Shown: positions 17,651 through 26,149 of the stretch, in pieces
How positions within the stretch are numbered: position 1 is the first letter of the stretch
Layout of the letters: the number at the start of each line of letters is the position of its first letter
NCBI GenBank assembly: GCA_022842625.1
Contig: JALHPG010000005.1
Location: 1 to 64,000, forward strand
Direction: 5' to 3'
Source: Bacteroidia bacterium
GTDB taxonomy: Bacteria; Bacteroidota; Bacteroidia; B-17B0; Aurantibacillaceae
Length of the DNA stretch: 64,000 nt
Position numbers and translations under genes: made by a program
The notes under the pieces: generated by a model
Seen by the model: the letters and a program-made list of their open reading frames with translations, nothing else
What the model was told of the DNA's origin: nothing
Databases searched by the model: none

Positions 17651-18652
17651 TTCACTTCGTTTACTTACCCCGCCAAAATCGTATTTTAATTTTACGATAC
17701 GAATGGTTTTGTTTTTTGGGTCGCGAATAATAAACGAGTTTAATAAGCCATTACCGGAATCAGTAATATAACTCACTTCCTTTTCTAAAACATCGTTATT
17801 ATAATGCTTTTCGGAGTATAACTCTTGTTTAGCATCATATTCGTAATTTATTTTCAGATCTATACTTGTATGCGCATTGCCTTTAAATTTGGCAACAGAT
17901 AATCGATCATTAATATATTCGAACTTATGTTCCTGCATGATCCATGAAGCCACTGTGTAATTTTCAAATATTTCTTTTCTCCTGCCCAAACTATCATAGT
18001 TGGTAACTACCTCTTTATACGGCCTGTGCTCTGTGTTTAAATAAGTACACTTAAGCTGGCCTGACGAATATTTTTGATATTGAAAACTATCTTCGCTCAA
18101 TAAAACCTGATTCCCTAATACGAAAAAAGTTTTATCCTTACTGTTATTTGTTTCTTTAAAACGTAATTCTTTAGTTAAGTTACCTAAAGAATCGTAACGG
18201 TAATAACGACTTTCGTAATAATTAAAACCATCATGATAACGCTTTAAAATTAAATTTTTACCTGCATAAAAATAATTTGTACTCACGGTATCGTAAATAT
18301 AAACGCTCATTATTTTAGTCTCGCCGCCCCTTATCTTCTTTCTTTTTTTATAAACCGGAGGTGTTGTAATTTCTTTCTCAATTGTTTTTATGATGGTAGT
18401 ATAATAATAGCGTGATAGCATACCATTTGTATCAAAATCATACGACTCTATCAAATTTTTATCTACCGCCACCTGAAAATCTTTTTTGTCGAGAATATCA
18501 AAAGTGATCCGTCGGATATTATTTGACTTTATTACTTTGGGATTAAAATTATGTTGCGTGTCAAATGGCGCATCCGTTGACGGCAAAAGCACCTGAGCCT
18601 TTGCTGAAATGCAAAAAACAGAAAAAAGAATTATGTAGCTATATTTTTTCAA
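17648..18652 (-). CDS. Secreted protein with YD-like segments, unknown function
   Basis: About 335 residues. I place the start at TTG 18652, which gives a proper signal peptide ([20 protein letters not shown], read with initiator Met) and a 14-nt overlap with the upstream thioredoxin-domain gene. An open frame extends to an ATG at 18715, but that extension ([20 protein letters not shown]) lies inside the upstream gene and would bury the signal. The mature part is rich in Tyr-Asp stretches such as [16 protein letters not shown] and [15 protein letters not shown], resembling RHS/YD repeats, so a beta-rich surface or periplasmic protein is likely. I do not recognise a specific family. Convergent with slyD. 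Confidence 0.78.
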   Translation of the reverse strand: MKKYSYIILFSVFCISAKAQVLLPSTDAPFDTQHNFNPKVIKSNNIRRITFDILDKKDFQVAVDKNLIESYDFDTNGMLSRYYYTTIIKTIEKEITTPPVYKKRKKIRGGETKIMSVYIYDTVSTNYFYAGKNLILKRYHDGFNYYESRYYRYDSLGNLTKELRFKETNNSKDKTFFVLGNQVLLSEDSFQYQKYSSGQLKCTYLNTEHRPYKEVVTNYDSLGRRKEIFENYTVASWIMQEHKFEYINDRLSVAKFKGNAHTSIDLKINYEYDAKQELYSEKHYNNDVLEKEVSYITDSGNGLLNSFIIRDPKNKTIRIVKLKYDFGGVSKRSE

Positions 18653-20675
18653 ATTGTAACAATGCCTCGTCAACAGACTCCACCGGTTGCTTACAAGTTC
18701 TGTTTTCGCAAACATAAATTAATGTTTTCCGCTCATCGAACCTGTTTAGCATTAATGGTAGATCTGAATCACCAGCGCTAACTGCTAAAATCGCATTAGT
18801 TATGCCTTCTTTGTAGAGGCTCAACAACTTTTCATTAACATTGTTACCAACAATGGCTATTTCTTTAAAAGGAAAGAGTAAATGAAGCGCTAAACAGCCC
18901 CAGTTGCTGTATCCGGGACCATATGATTTCATTTCGGAGACTACACAATTTAACATTTGCTCTGCCCTTTTTGTCCAATCTTCGTTCCCAAAATAGGTTC
19001 CTAAATAAAACAAATTAAGTGCCATCTGAGAATTTGAAGCCGGAATAACATTATCGCTTATCTCAGATGTACGCGCTACTAATTGCGATGATGAATTGTT
19101 TGTATAATATAAAAGCTCACTTTTTGGATTTGCAAATTGAGTTAATGCCAATTGCGTTAAGCCTTTTGATTTTCTTAAATAGTCTTCGTTGTTAGTTACT
19201 AAATAACAATGTTGCAAAGCTTCAATTGTAAAAGCATAATCATCTAAAAATGCATCAATTTTTGCCGTTCCATTTTTGTAAGTTCTATACAAACTTCCGT
19301 CCGACTTTGATAATTTATTCAAAATAAAATTAATAGATGATAAACAGATCTCTTTGTATTCTATATTTCCAAAACTTAAATACGCTTTTGCAAAGGCAGT
19401 GCACATCATACCATTCCATGCTGTAATCGACTTATCATCTAAACCCGGCATGATCCGACTTTTAACCTCTTGCTTTAAAATATCTTTACAAGCATTTATT
19501 TTTTGATTTAATTCCTCTATGGTTAAACTATATTTTGTTAGCACTTGGGCTAAATTCTCAGAACGCATTAAAATATAATTGCCGTGTTCCCAATAGCCGG
19601 TATCGTTAATTTCATAATACTCTGCAAAAACAGAATAATCATCTCCCAAAAGATCTTTAAGATCTAATTGATTCCAAACGTAATACTTGCCCTCTTCCCC
19701 ATCGCTATCGGCATCAAAGGCTGAATAAAAACAACCTTCTTGTGTGTACCAATATTTTGTTACAAAGTCCAAAGTATCCATTGCAATTTCTTTGTACAAG
19801 TTATTTTTAGTGATGGTAAAGGCTTCGCAATACAAGGAAACCAATTGCGAATTATCATAAAGCATTTTTTCGAAGTGTGGCACCTTCCAGATCATATCAG
19901 TGCTATATCGCGCAAAACCACCATGTAACTGATCATAAATGCCACCATAGGCCATTTTTGTTAAAGTAAGATCTACGTGCTTTAATAATTCTTGATCTTT
20001 AGTTAAAGTTGCATAACGCAATAAATAAACATAATTAGTGGGTAAGGGAAATTTAGGTGCTCTGTTTGGTCCGCCGTGCTCGTTATCCAACAAGGTTTTC
20101 CATTTAGTAATACCGGCAGCTAATACTTCTTTGGTTAAAAGCAGGTCGCTTTGCTTTTGAGTGGTTAAAAGTTCTGACTGATTAATGCCATCCGTTAAAT
20201 TTTGCGCATACTCTATTGCTTTGTCTATATTCTCTGAATACAAGCCTGCTAGGCCATTGAGGACCTCCATCCATCTTTTTTTATTAAAATAAGTACCACC
20301 GTATATTGGTCTGCCATCAGGTAAAGTAAAACAATTTAAGGGCCAGCCGCCTTGCCCTGTCATTAACTGAACGGCCTGCATATAAAGCATGTCAACATCC
20401 GCACGCTCTTCTCTGTCGACTTTAATATTTATGAAATGGGTATTCATTAATTTAGCTACTTCGGCATCTTCAAAACTTTCATGTTCCATTACATGACACC
20501 AATGGCAAGCACTATAACCTATACTAATAAGAACAGGTTTATTTTCTTTTCTAGCCTTTTCAAAAGCTGCATCAGAAAAAGGCAGCCAGTTTACAGGATT
20601 ATAGGCGTGCTGTAACAAATAAGGACTACTTTCATTTATTAAACTATTTGGGGTTTTGTCTTTGCCTGAATTCAT
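18639..20675 (-). CDS. Thioredoxin-domain protein of YyaL/SSP411 type (DUF255)
   Basis: A 678-residue cytoplasmic protein. The N-terminal thioredoxin-like domain has [15 protein letters not shown] and the motif [14 protein letters not shown] (C57, C60). The rest is an alpha/alpha-barrel region resembling N-acylglucosamine epimerase folds, with [17 protein letters not shown] and [16 protein letters not shown]. The family is conserved from bacteria to human SPATA20, but its activity is unsettled. Length is normal. It overlaps the downstream YD-like gene and is divergent from the MacA-like gene. Confidence 0.93.
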   Translation of the reverse strand: MNSGKDKTPNSLINESSPYLLQHAYNPVNWLPFSDAAFEKARKENKPVLISIGYSACHWCHVMEHESFEDAEVAKLMNTHFINIKVDREERADVDMLYMQAVQLMTGQGGWPLNCFTLPDGRPIYGGTYFNKKRWMEVLNGLAGLYSENIDKAIEYAQNLTDGINQSELLTTQKQSDLLLTKEVLAAGITKWKTLLDNEHGGPNRAPKFPLPTNYVYLLRYATLTKDQELLKHVDLTLTKMAYGGIYDQLHGGFARYSTDMIWKVPHFEKMLYDNSQLVSLYCEAFTITKNNLYKEIAMDTLDFVTKYWYTQEGCFYSAFDADSDGEEGKYYVWNQLDLKDLLGDDYSVFAEYYEINDTGYWEHGNYILMRSENLAQVLTKYSLTIEELNQKINACKDILKQEVKSRIMPGLDDKSITAWNGMMCTAFAKAYLSFGNIEYKEICLSSINFILNKLSKSDGSLYRTYKNGTAKIDAFLDDYAFTIEALQHCYLVTNNEDYLRKSKGLTQLALTQFANPKSELLYYTNNSSSQLVARTSEISDNVIPASNSQMALNLFYLGTYFGNEDWTKRAEQMLNCVVSEMKSYGPGYSNWGCLALHLLFPFKEIAIVGNNVNEKLLSLYKEGITNAILAVSAGDSDLPLMLNRFDERKTLIYVCENRTCKQPVESVDEALLQFEKI

Positions 20676-20714
20676 GTAAACTTTATAAGTGGTAAATATT
20701 ATATACTAAACACA

Positions 20715-20740
20715 CAAATTTAAACATGGTTTTACAGCAA
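20715..20740 (-). promoter_or_regulatory. Putative promoter of the thioredoxin-domain gene
   Basis: On the minus strand TAAATTTG (20722-20715) matches the -7 consensus and a TTG lies at 20740-20738, though only 15 nt apart instead of about 19. It ends 39 nt before the start codon. Confidence 0.4.
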
Positions 20741-20756
20741 AACCTATATATTTAGT

Positions 20757-20764
20757 TAAATTTG
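20757..20764 (+). promoter_or_regulatory. Putative -7 element for the MacA-like gene and tsaB
   Basis: TAAATTTG is a full match to TAnnTTTG, 45 nt before the ATG at 20810. No TTG is found at the expected -33 spacing. It mirrors the element serving the divergent gene. Confidence 0.4.
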
Positions 20765-20809
20765 AATAAATATTTCTTCGAAATAAAAATTCAAAATTTA
20801 ACCTAAGGA

Positions 20810-22159
20810 ATGAAACGACTATATTGGATAATAGCTATTGGAGTATTAATTATTTTCTCAGTGATCTTAATTAAATACCTTAATGGAAATAAACCTACAG
20901 AGGTTTATGTAGAAAAAGCAACCACTAAAACAATAATTGAATTAGTTTCTGCAACCGGAAAAATTCAACCCGAAACAGAATTAAAGTTAAGCAGCGATGT
21001 AAGTGGAGAAATTACCGAAATGGCCGTAAAAGAAGGCGACCAGGTAAAAAAAGGAGATCTTTTATGTAGAATAAAACCAGACCTTTATGTTAGCGCTATA
21101 GACAGAGTAAATGCCAACGTAAACACTACCAAAGCAAATTTAAAAACTGCCATGGCTCAGTTAGATCAGGCAAAAGCAAATTTAGCGAATAGTGAAGCGA
21201 CCTTTAACAGAAATAAAAAATTATTAGAACAAAGTGCCATTTCGCAACAGGAATTTGATGGCTTTAAAGCACAATACGAATCGGCTAAAGCAAACGTACA
21301 AGCACTTGAAGCAGGCGTGAACGCAGGCCAATACAATATTCAAAGCAGCGAGGCTACTTTAAAAGAGGCAAACACTAATTTAGAAAAAACCTATATCTAT
21401 GCTCCTGTTGACGGTACTGTTTCAAAACTAAGTGTAGAAAAAGGAGAGCGTGTTGTTGGTGTGAGTGGAATGGCGGGAACAGAGATCTTGCGTTTAGCTA
21501 ATTTAAACGAAATGGAAGTTAGTGTAGAGGTAAATGAAAATGATATCATTAAAGTTCATAAAAATGATACTGCATTAATTGAAGTTGATGCTTACATGGA
21601 TAAAAAATTTAAAGGTATTGTTACCGAGATCGCCAACTCATCAAACAGCACAGGTATTTCTGTAGATCAGGTAACCAACTTTGTTGTGAAGATCCGTTTG
21701 CTTAGAGAATCTTATCAATTTTTAATTTCAGACAACAATCAAATTCCGTTCAGACCGGGAATGAGTGCCAGTGTAGATATTCAAACTAGAAAAGTTGTAA
21801 ATGTTATTGCTATTCCTATTCAGGCAGTTACCACCAGAAATCCGGATTCACTAACTACCACAAGCAGTGATGAATTTGATGATCGCGAAGTGAAGGTGAA
21901 AAATGACAACGAAGACAAAGACCTTAAAAAAGAAGAGGTAAAAATTAAAGAATATGTATTTATAGTTAATAACGGCTCTGCTAAACAAATAGAAGTAAAA
22001 ACAGGTATTCAAGACAATGATTTTATCCAGGTCATTTCCGGCTTAACGGATAAACAAGAAGTGATCTGCGGCCCATACAGCGCGGTTTCTAAAAGTTTGA
22101 AAGAAGGCACAAAAATAAAAATTGTTAGAAAAGAAGATCTTTATAAAACAGAAAAATAA
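20810..22159 (+). CDS. MacA/HlyD-type periplasmic adaptor of an efflux system
   Basis: Membrane-fusion protein linking an inner-membrane exporter to an outer-membrane channel. The 449 residues have one N-terminal membrane anchor (about 5-23), a lipoyl half-motif (GKIQPETELKLSSDVSGEI and EGDQVKKGDLLCRI), a coiled-coil hairpin at about 95-190 rich in Ala/Gln/Lys, the second lipoyl half (YIYAPVDGTVSKLSVEKGERV) and beta-barrel domains. A charged insert of about 30 residues (around 355-385, DEFDDREVKVKNDNEDKD) interrupts the C-terminal part. No ABC transporter or TolC gene adjoins it in this window, and tsaB follows with no gap. Confidence 0.9.
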   Translation: MKRLYWIIAIGVLIIFSVILIKYLNGNKPTEVYVEKATTKTIIELVSATGKIQPETELKLSSDVSGEITEMAVKEGDQVKKGDLLCRIKPDLYVSAIDRVNANVNTTKANLKTAMAQLDQAKANLANSEATFNRNKKLLEQSAISQQEFDGFKAQYESAKANVQALEAGVNAGQYNIQSSEATLKEANTNLEKTYIYAPVDGTVSKLSVEKGERVVGVSGMAGTEILRLANLNEMEVSVEVNENDIIKVHKNDTALIEVDAYMDKKFKGIVTEIANSSNSTGISVDQVTNFVVKIRLLRESYQFLISDNNQIPFRPGMSASVDIQTRKVVNVIAIPIQAVTTRNPDSLTTTSSDEFDDREVKVKNDNEDKDLKKEEVKIKEYVFIVNNGSAKQIEVKTGIQDNDFIQVISGLTDKQEVICGPYSAVSKSLKEGTKIKIVRKEDLYKTEK

Positions 22160-22840
22160 TTGGCTTTAATTTTAAATATTGAAACATCAACCACTGTTTG
22201 CTCTGTATCTGTAAGTAATAAAGGTGAATTAATTTCTTTTAAAGAAATAAATAACGGTTACACACATGCCGAAAACCTGCATGTATTTATTGAAGACGCT
22301 TTAAAAGAGGCTTCACTTAGCCCTGGCCAATTAAACGCAATTGCAATTAGCAAAGGCCCCGGTTCATACACAGGCTTGCGCATTGGCGTTAGCGCAGCAA
22401 AGGGCTTGGCCTTTAGTTTAAACATTCCTTTGATCGCTATAGATACTTTGGAAATAATGACAAACTCTGCGTTATCTCCAGAACATGGTCGGGCGTTTTA
22501 CTGCCCGCTAATAGACGCGAGAAGAATGGAAGTATACACTGCAATTTATGATAAAAACTTAATGCAGTTAAAAAACACAGAAGCATTAATTGTTGATCCG
22601 GATTCGGTAAAACAATTTTCTGAATACACTAAAATTTATTTTTTTGGCGACGGAATGGAAAAATGCAGATCTATTTTAAGCGCGTTAAAAAATAGTGAGT
22701 TTATTGTTGACATTTTACCGAGCGCCAAAGCTATGTGCGGTCTGTCGTATAAAAAATATTCAGAAAAAGCATTTGAAGATGTAGCCTATTTTGAACCTTT
22801 TTATTTGAAAGATTTTTTGATACTTACAAAGAAAAGTTGA
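22160..22840 (+). CDS. tsaB: tRNA threonylcarbamoyladenosine biosynthesis protein TsaB
   Basis: Partner of TsaD in making the t6A modification of ANN-decoding tRNAs, cytoplasmic. The 226 residues begin with the ASKHA-type ILNIETSTTVCSVSVS and contain AISKGPGSYTGLRIGVSAAKGLA, the diagnostic TsaB stretch, then LIDARRMEVYTAIYD. It starts at a TTG directly after the stop of the adaptor gene, so translation is probably coupled. Length is normal. Confidence 0.94.
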   Translation: MALILNIETSTTVCSVSVSNKGELISFKEINNGYTHAENLHVFIEDALKEASLSPGQLNAIAISKGPGSYTGLRIGVSAAKGLAFSLNIPLIAIDTLEIMTNSALSPEHGRAFYCPLIDARRMEVYTAIYDKNLMQLKNTEALIVDPDSVKQFSEYTKIYFFGDGMEKCRSILSALKNSEFIVDILPSAKAMCGLSYKKYSEKAFEDVAYFEPFYLKDFLILTKKS

Positions 22841-22857
22841 CAAGAATTTTAGTCTAG

Positions 22858-22883
22858 GCGTCATTCCGACGAAGCAGGAATCT
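22858..22883. repeat. Fragment of a dispersed 'GTCATTCCGACGAAG' repeat
   Basis: GCGTCATTCCGACGAAGCAGG followed by AATCT lies in the 85-nt gap between the convergent tsaB and TPR genes. Sequences of the form GTCATTCCGACGAAGGAGGAATCT recur between genes in many Bacteroidota genomes (general knowledge). It has higher GC than its surroundings and no coding role is visible. Confidence 0.45.
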
Positions 22884-22925
22884 ATTTAGTAAGCGGCTAC
22901 CAAATCCGTCACACCCTATTAGATG

Positions 22926-23936
22926 TTATTTTTTTAAAAATGCCTTCGCTTTCTCAGAATAAAACTGACCCTCTTCCATTATTACATTCAATTGCTTAAT
23001 GCCCTCTTCCTTTTTACCGCTCTCTATCAAACTTAAAGCATAATAATAATTCGCCTCCTGCAAAAAGGTATTGTTTGAATTTTGGATACAATGAATGAAA
23101 TAGTCTATTGCCTTTGGGTAACTTTTGGTATAATAATAACACATCGCTCTATAAAAATCACAATTTAGATCTTCATCATTATAAGACGAAATAACATTTA
23201 AAGCATAAATGCATTGTTTATAATTACCTTTTTTAAATGCCAATAAGGCTTCGGAAAGTTCCTCATGCAAATAATAATCGGCATTTTGTTTTAAACGCGA
23301 ACCACTTTTCTCATAATCATCTTTATTAGCGTAAGACACAGGCAATCCAATATTAACAGGAAGTTTAACGTACTGATTCTTCTTAAAATACAAGGCAGCG
23401 TAATTAGTCACCTTTAGATCGTGAATATAAGCTACAGGTGCATTTAATATGTATTTTATTTTTGATTCAGGGAAAGTATTGTCTATGATCGTTGACAGAT
23501 CAATGGGCTGCGTTTGAATTATTACGGCGGTATCTTTTAAATTATTATTTAAATATTGACTTACCGTATCATGATCTCTTTTTGAATTCACAATTGGATT
23601 TATAAAATTTTCTCTAACAACATTGATGGTGTCGAGGGATAAAAATTTTTCATTCACCTTTTTTTCAGGAAAATTTTTCGTCTCTAAAATTTTATTTGGG
23701 AGATCAGACGAATAGATAGTTGGAGCATTGTCCACCACAAAAAAAACAGAAACACCAATAAACACACCCACTATTAAACTTATAAATCCAAAATAAAAAC
23801 CATTGTTATACGAAAAAACGCGATTCTTTATCTTAGTATTTAATTCAACCAGATCAGAATCATTAACAGCTACTTTTTCAAAGCCAAGCTGAGCCAAGTA
23901 ATCTAGATCATCTATTTTATTTTTATTAGCCTGCAT
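22926..23936 (-). CDS. Membrane-anchored TPR protein, probable partner of the upstream sigma factor
   Basis: About 336 residues if started at the ATG at 23936, which overlaps the sigma-factor stop by 11 nt (ATGCAGGCTAA); an upstream TTG at 23963 is possible but weaker. A cytoplasmic N-terminal part of about 50 residues is followed by one membrane helix (FYFGFISLIVGVFIGVSVFF), a spacer of about 150 residues, and two or three C-terminal tetratricopeptide repeats (about 225-335, with ALLAFKKGNYKQCIYAL and YPKAIDYFIHCI). The layout and overlap suggest an anti-sigma-like regulator, but the N-terminus lacks a recognisable zinc-binding anti-sigma motif. Confidence 0.82.
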   Translation of the reverse strand: MQANKNKIDDLDYLAQLGFEKVAVNDSDLVELNTKIKNRVFSYNNGFYFGFISLIVGVFIGVSVFFVVDNAPTIYSSDLPNKILETKNFPEKKVNEKFLSLDTINVVRENFINPIVNSKRDHDTVSQYLNNNLKDTAVIIQTQPIDLSTIIDNTFPESKIKYILNAPVAYIHDLKVTNYAALYFKKNQYVKLPVNIGLPVSYANKDDYEKSGSRLKQNADYYLHEELSEALLAFKKGNYKQCIYALNVISSYNDEDLNCDFYRAMCYYYTKSYPKAIDYFIHCIQNSNNTFLQEANYYYALSLIESGKKEEGIKQLNVIMEEGQFYSEKAKAFLKK

Positions 23937-24522
23937 TTTTTCTGTTTTTAATTCTTTGTTCAACTAGTAATTTTAAATTTCTTTTCCCGTTTTGTATAAA
24001 ACTTTTTACTTCGTTTAAAGAAAAATTCGTTTTGTCACAAATTTGCTGGTAACTCTGGTTCTTTAAATAAAACAATTCCACACATACTTTTTGATTTTCT
24101 TTAAGATCAGCTAAACAATTTTGCATGTGATCGATCATTTCTTCATCGCTCAGCCCTAATATCTTCTCCTCATCCTCTAAAGACGTTTCGTTTACTTCAA
24201 AATCCAAATAACTTTCGGGTAAATGAAATTTATTTTTGTTTTTTCGGAGCTCGCTGATACAATAATTTCTTACAACAAAACTCAACCATCCTTTAAAATT
24301 TTTTACCTCTGTTTTTTTAAGTTCAATAATAAGTTTTTCGAATATTTGCATCACTGCATCTTTGGCAATATCCTTATCTCTAAAATAAAACAAACAAACT
24401 CCAAAAACAGTTTTTACATGTTTTTCAAAAAGAAGGCCCACAAATTCCTTATCCCCGGATTTAAAATAATTCAGGGCTAATTCCTCATCGGTGGCAAAGT
24501 CTCTTTTTTTAAATAACCACAT
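23926..24522 (-). CDS. ECF-type RNA polymerase sigma-70 factor
   Basis: A 198-residue sigma factor of extracytoplasmic-function size. Region 2 spans about residues 13-95 (NYFKSGDKEFVGLLFEKHVK, KDAVMQIFEKL, FKGWLSFVVRNYCISELRK) and region 4 about 125-190 (CLADLKENQKVCVELFYLKN, SYQQICDKTNFSLNEVKSFI). It directs polymerase to a small regulon, typically under control of a membrane partner; here the overlapping downstream TPR protein is the candidate. The gene is divergent from the plug-domain gene at 24658. Confidence 0.93.
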   Translation of the reverse strand: MWLFKKRDFATDEELALNYFKSGDKEFVGLLFEKHVKTVFGVCLFYFRDKDIAKDAVMQIFEKLIIELKKTEVKNFKGWLSFVVRNYCISELRKNKNKFHLPESYLDFEVNETSLEDEEKILGLSDEEMIDHMQNCLADLKENQKVCVELFYLKNQSYQQICDKTNFSLNEVKSFIQNGKRNLKLLVEQRIKNRKNAG

Positions 24523-24558
24523 AGATCTGTTTCTTAGTATTAAGACGCAACAATTTTA

Positions 24559-24591
24559 ATATTCCATAAAAATAATTTATTTATGGAATAT
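24559..24591. promoter_or_regulatory. Perfect 12-bp inverted repeat between divergent sigma factor and plug gene
   Basis: ATATTCCATAAA (24559-24570) is the exact reverse complement of TTTATGGAATAT (24580-24591), with a 9-nt AT spacer. It lies 37 nt upstream of the sigma-factor ATG and 67 nt upstream of the plug-gene ATG. It could be an operator for a dimeric regulator or a hairpin in the leader of either transcript. The AT-rich background makes a chance dyad possible, but 12 perfect pairs is long. Confidence 0.5.
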
Positions 24592-24657
24592 ATCGCTATC
24601 CCCGTCTTATTATCAGAAACCGGTTCTAATTATTTATAAACTCTTAAAATAAAAATT

Positions 24658-25503
24658 ATGAAAACTTTAAAACTTAAAACAGCAGTGCTTTCTATGCTAT
24701 TATTAGTGTTAGGACTTAAAATGAGCGCACAAGGTTACGGTGAAATTCGCGGGATCATTAAAAACACCGAACTAGAACCAATACCATTTGCCACTATAAA
24801 AATACTGCAAGGCAATATATTAATTGGTGGAACTCAAACTAATGAACTAGGCAAATATTCCTACAAACCTTTAAATCCGGGCTCGTATGATATGGTGATA
24901 ATTGAAAGCGGTCACCAAACACAGCCGGTAAATAAAATAAAAATAATTCCCAATGAGGCAACCTATGTGGATGTGAAAATGACGCCAAACACACTTGGCA
25001 CAGTAACGGTTGTTGCAAAAGCTTACGATTACACTAAAGCAGGTGTAGATAAAAATATGTACACCATGAAAAGTTTAGATGCCACAGAATTATTACAATT
25101 AGCGGGCAGTTCGAGGGGAGATATAAAAGGTGCGCTAACAAGTATTTCTTCGGATGTAATTGAAACAAACGGAGAAGTCCATTTTAGAGGCACTAGAGGT
25201 GAAGCAACCGGTTACTTTGTTGACGGGGTAAGAACATTGGGAGCAAGCACTATTCCGGGCTTAGGTGTGGAGAATTTAACGGTGTTTAGCGGCGGTGTAC
25301 CGGCAATGTATGGCGATGTAATGGGAGGCGTAGTAATTATAACTACAAAAAGTTATTTTAGTGGCATTCGCGAAAAAAATATGAGAATGAATGCCTATTA
25401 TGAAAAAATACAAGAAAAAAAGAGAGTTGAAAAAGCTTTAAAAGATGAAGAAAACCGATTGAAAGAAATTGAGGTAGAAAAGAAAGCAGAAAAAAATAAT
25501 TAG
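24658..25503 (+). CDS. Barrel-less TonB-plug protein with carboxypeptidase-regulatory-like domain
   Basis: 281 residues. A signal peptide (ending LGLKMSAQ, about residue 25) is followed by a CarboxypepD_reg-like beta-sandwich (about 28-110; GEIRGIIKNTELEPIPFATI, NELGKYSYKPLNPGSYDMVI) and a TonB-dependent-receptor plug domain (about 130-235; GALTSISSDVIETNGEVHFR, FVDGVRTLG, MYGDVMGGVVIITT). A full receptor would continue with a 22-strand barrel of 500 or more residues; this protein instead ends in a charged helix (EKKRVEKALKDEENRLKEIE). The frame is clean and terminated by a hairpin, so it looks like a real stand-alone protein. It may be controlled by the divergent sigma factor (inference). 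Confidence 0.88.
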   Translation: MKTLKLKTAVLSMLLLVLGLKMSAQGYGEIRGIIKNTELEPIPFATIKILQGNILIGGTQTNELGKYSYKPLNPGSYDMVIIESGHQTQPVNKIKIIPNEATYVDVKMTPNTLGTVTVVAKAYDYTKAGVDKNMYTMKSLDATELLQLAGSSRGDIKGALTSISSDVIETNGEVHFRGTRGEATGYFVDGVRTLGASTIPGLGVENLTVFSGGVPAMYGDVMGGVVIITTKSYFSGIREKNMRMNAYYEKIQEKKRVEKALKDEENRLKEIEVEKKAEKNN

Positions 25504-25509
25504 TTCAAA

Positions 25510-25540
25510 AAAAGAGCGCAAGGTTTAATTGCGCTCTTTT
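25510..25540. terminator. Bidirectional terminator between plug gene and maf
   Basis: AAAAGAGCGCAA (25510-25521) pairs perfectly with TTGCGCTCTTTT (25529-25540) across a 7-nt loop, with T-runs on both strands. It serves the convergent plug gene and the end of the maf transcript. Confidence 0.85.
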
Positions 25541-25543
25541 AAT

Positions 25544-26140
25544 TTAAAACTTAACCAATTCTTCATATAATTCTTTAACCGGCAAACCCATTACGTTATA
25601 AAAACTACCTTCAATTTTATCAATGCCAATATAGCCAATCCAATCCTGTACGCCGTATCCACCGGCTTTATCATAAGGACTAAAATTTGTTAAGTAATAT
25701 TCGATCTCGTCGGACTTTAATTTTTTAAAATACACTTTACTTACATCATAAAACGTAGTTTGTTTATTTGCACTTTTTAAACAGACAGCAGTAAATACTT
25801 CATGCATTTTACCACTTAGTTCTTCCAACATTTTTTTTCCGGCAGCAAAATTTTCCGGTTTATTAAACACTTTCCCCTCACACCAAACAACGGTATCTGC
25901 AGTGATCAAAAGCTCATCTTCTTTTAATACATTTTCATAAGCATCGGCTTTTAGTTCGGCAAGAAAAATTGGAATTTCTTGTGCTTTTAGGTCTTTGGGC
26001 CAAACACTTTCATCGGCCTTAATAGGTTTGTTTAAGAACTCAAAACCTAAACTCTTTAATAACTCTTGTCTGCGTGGCGATGCAGAACCTAAAATTAATT
26101 TATAGGGGTATTCTTTTATAATAGTTTCTACTGAATTCAT
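25544..26140 (-). CDS. maf: Maf-family nucleotide pyrophosphatase
   Basis: House-cleaning enzyme that hydrolyses modified or canonical nucleoside triphosphates (dTTP/UTP type), cytoplasmic. The 198 residues contain the Maf signature LILGSASPRRQELLKSLGF, the KADESVW segment, TADTVVW and DKAGGYGVQDW. Last gene of the long minus-strand run from purD, 9 nt after ubiA, ending at the hairpin at 25510-25540. Complete. Confidence 0.95.
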   Translation of the reverse strand: MNSVETIIKEYPYKLILGSASPRRQELLKSLGFEFLNKPIKADESVWPKDLKAQEIPIFLAELKADAYENVLKEDELLITADTVVWCEGKVFNKPENFAAGKKMLEELSGKMHEVFTAVCLKSANKQTTFYDVSKVYFKKLKSDEIEYYLTNFSPYDKAGGYGVQDWIGYIGIDKIEGSFYNVMGLPVKELYEELVKF

Positions 26141-26149
26141 GGTTATGGA

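Noticed and set aside
24223-24480. 85-codon frame opposite the sigma factor
   Set aside because: Antisense shadow of a well supported sigma-70 gene, with low-complexity Phe/Lys composition.
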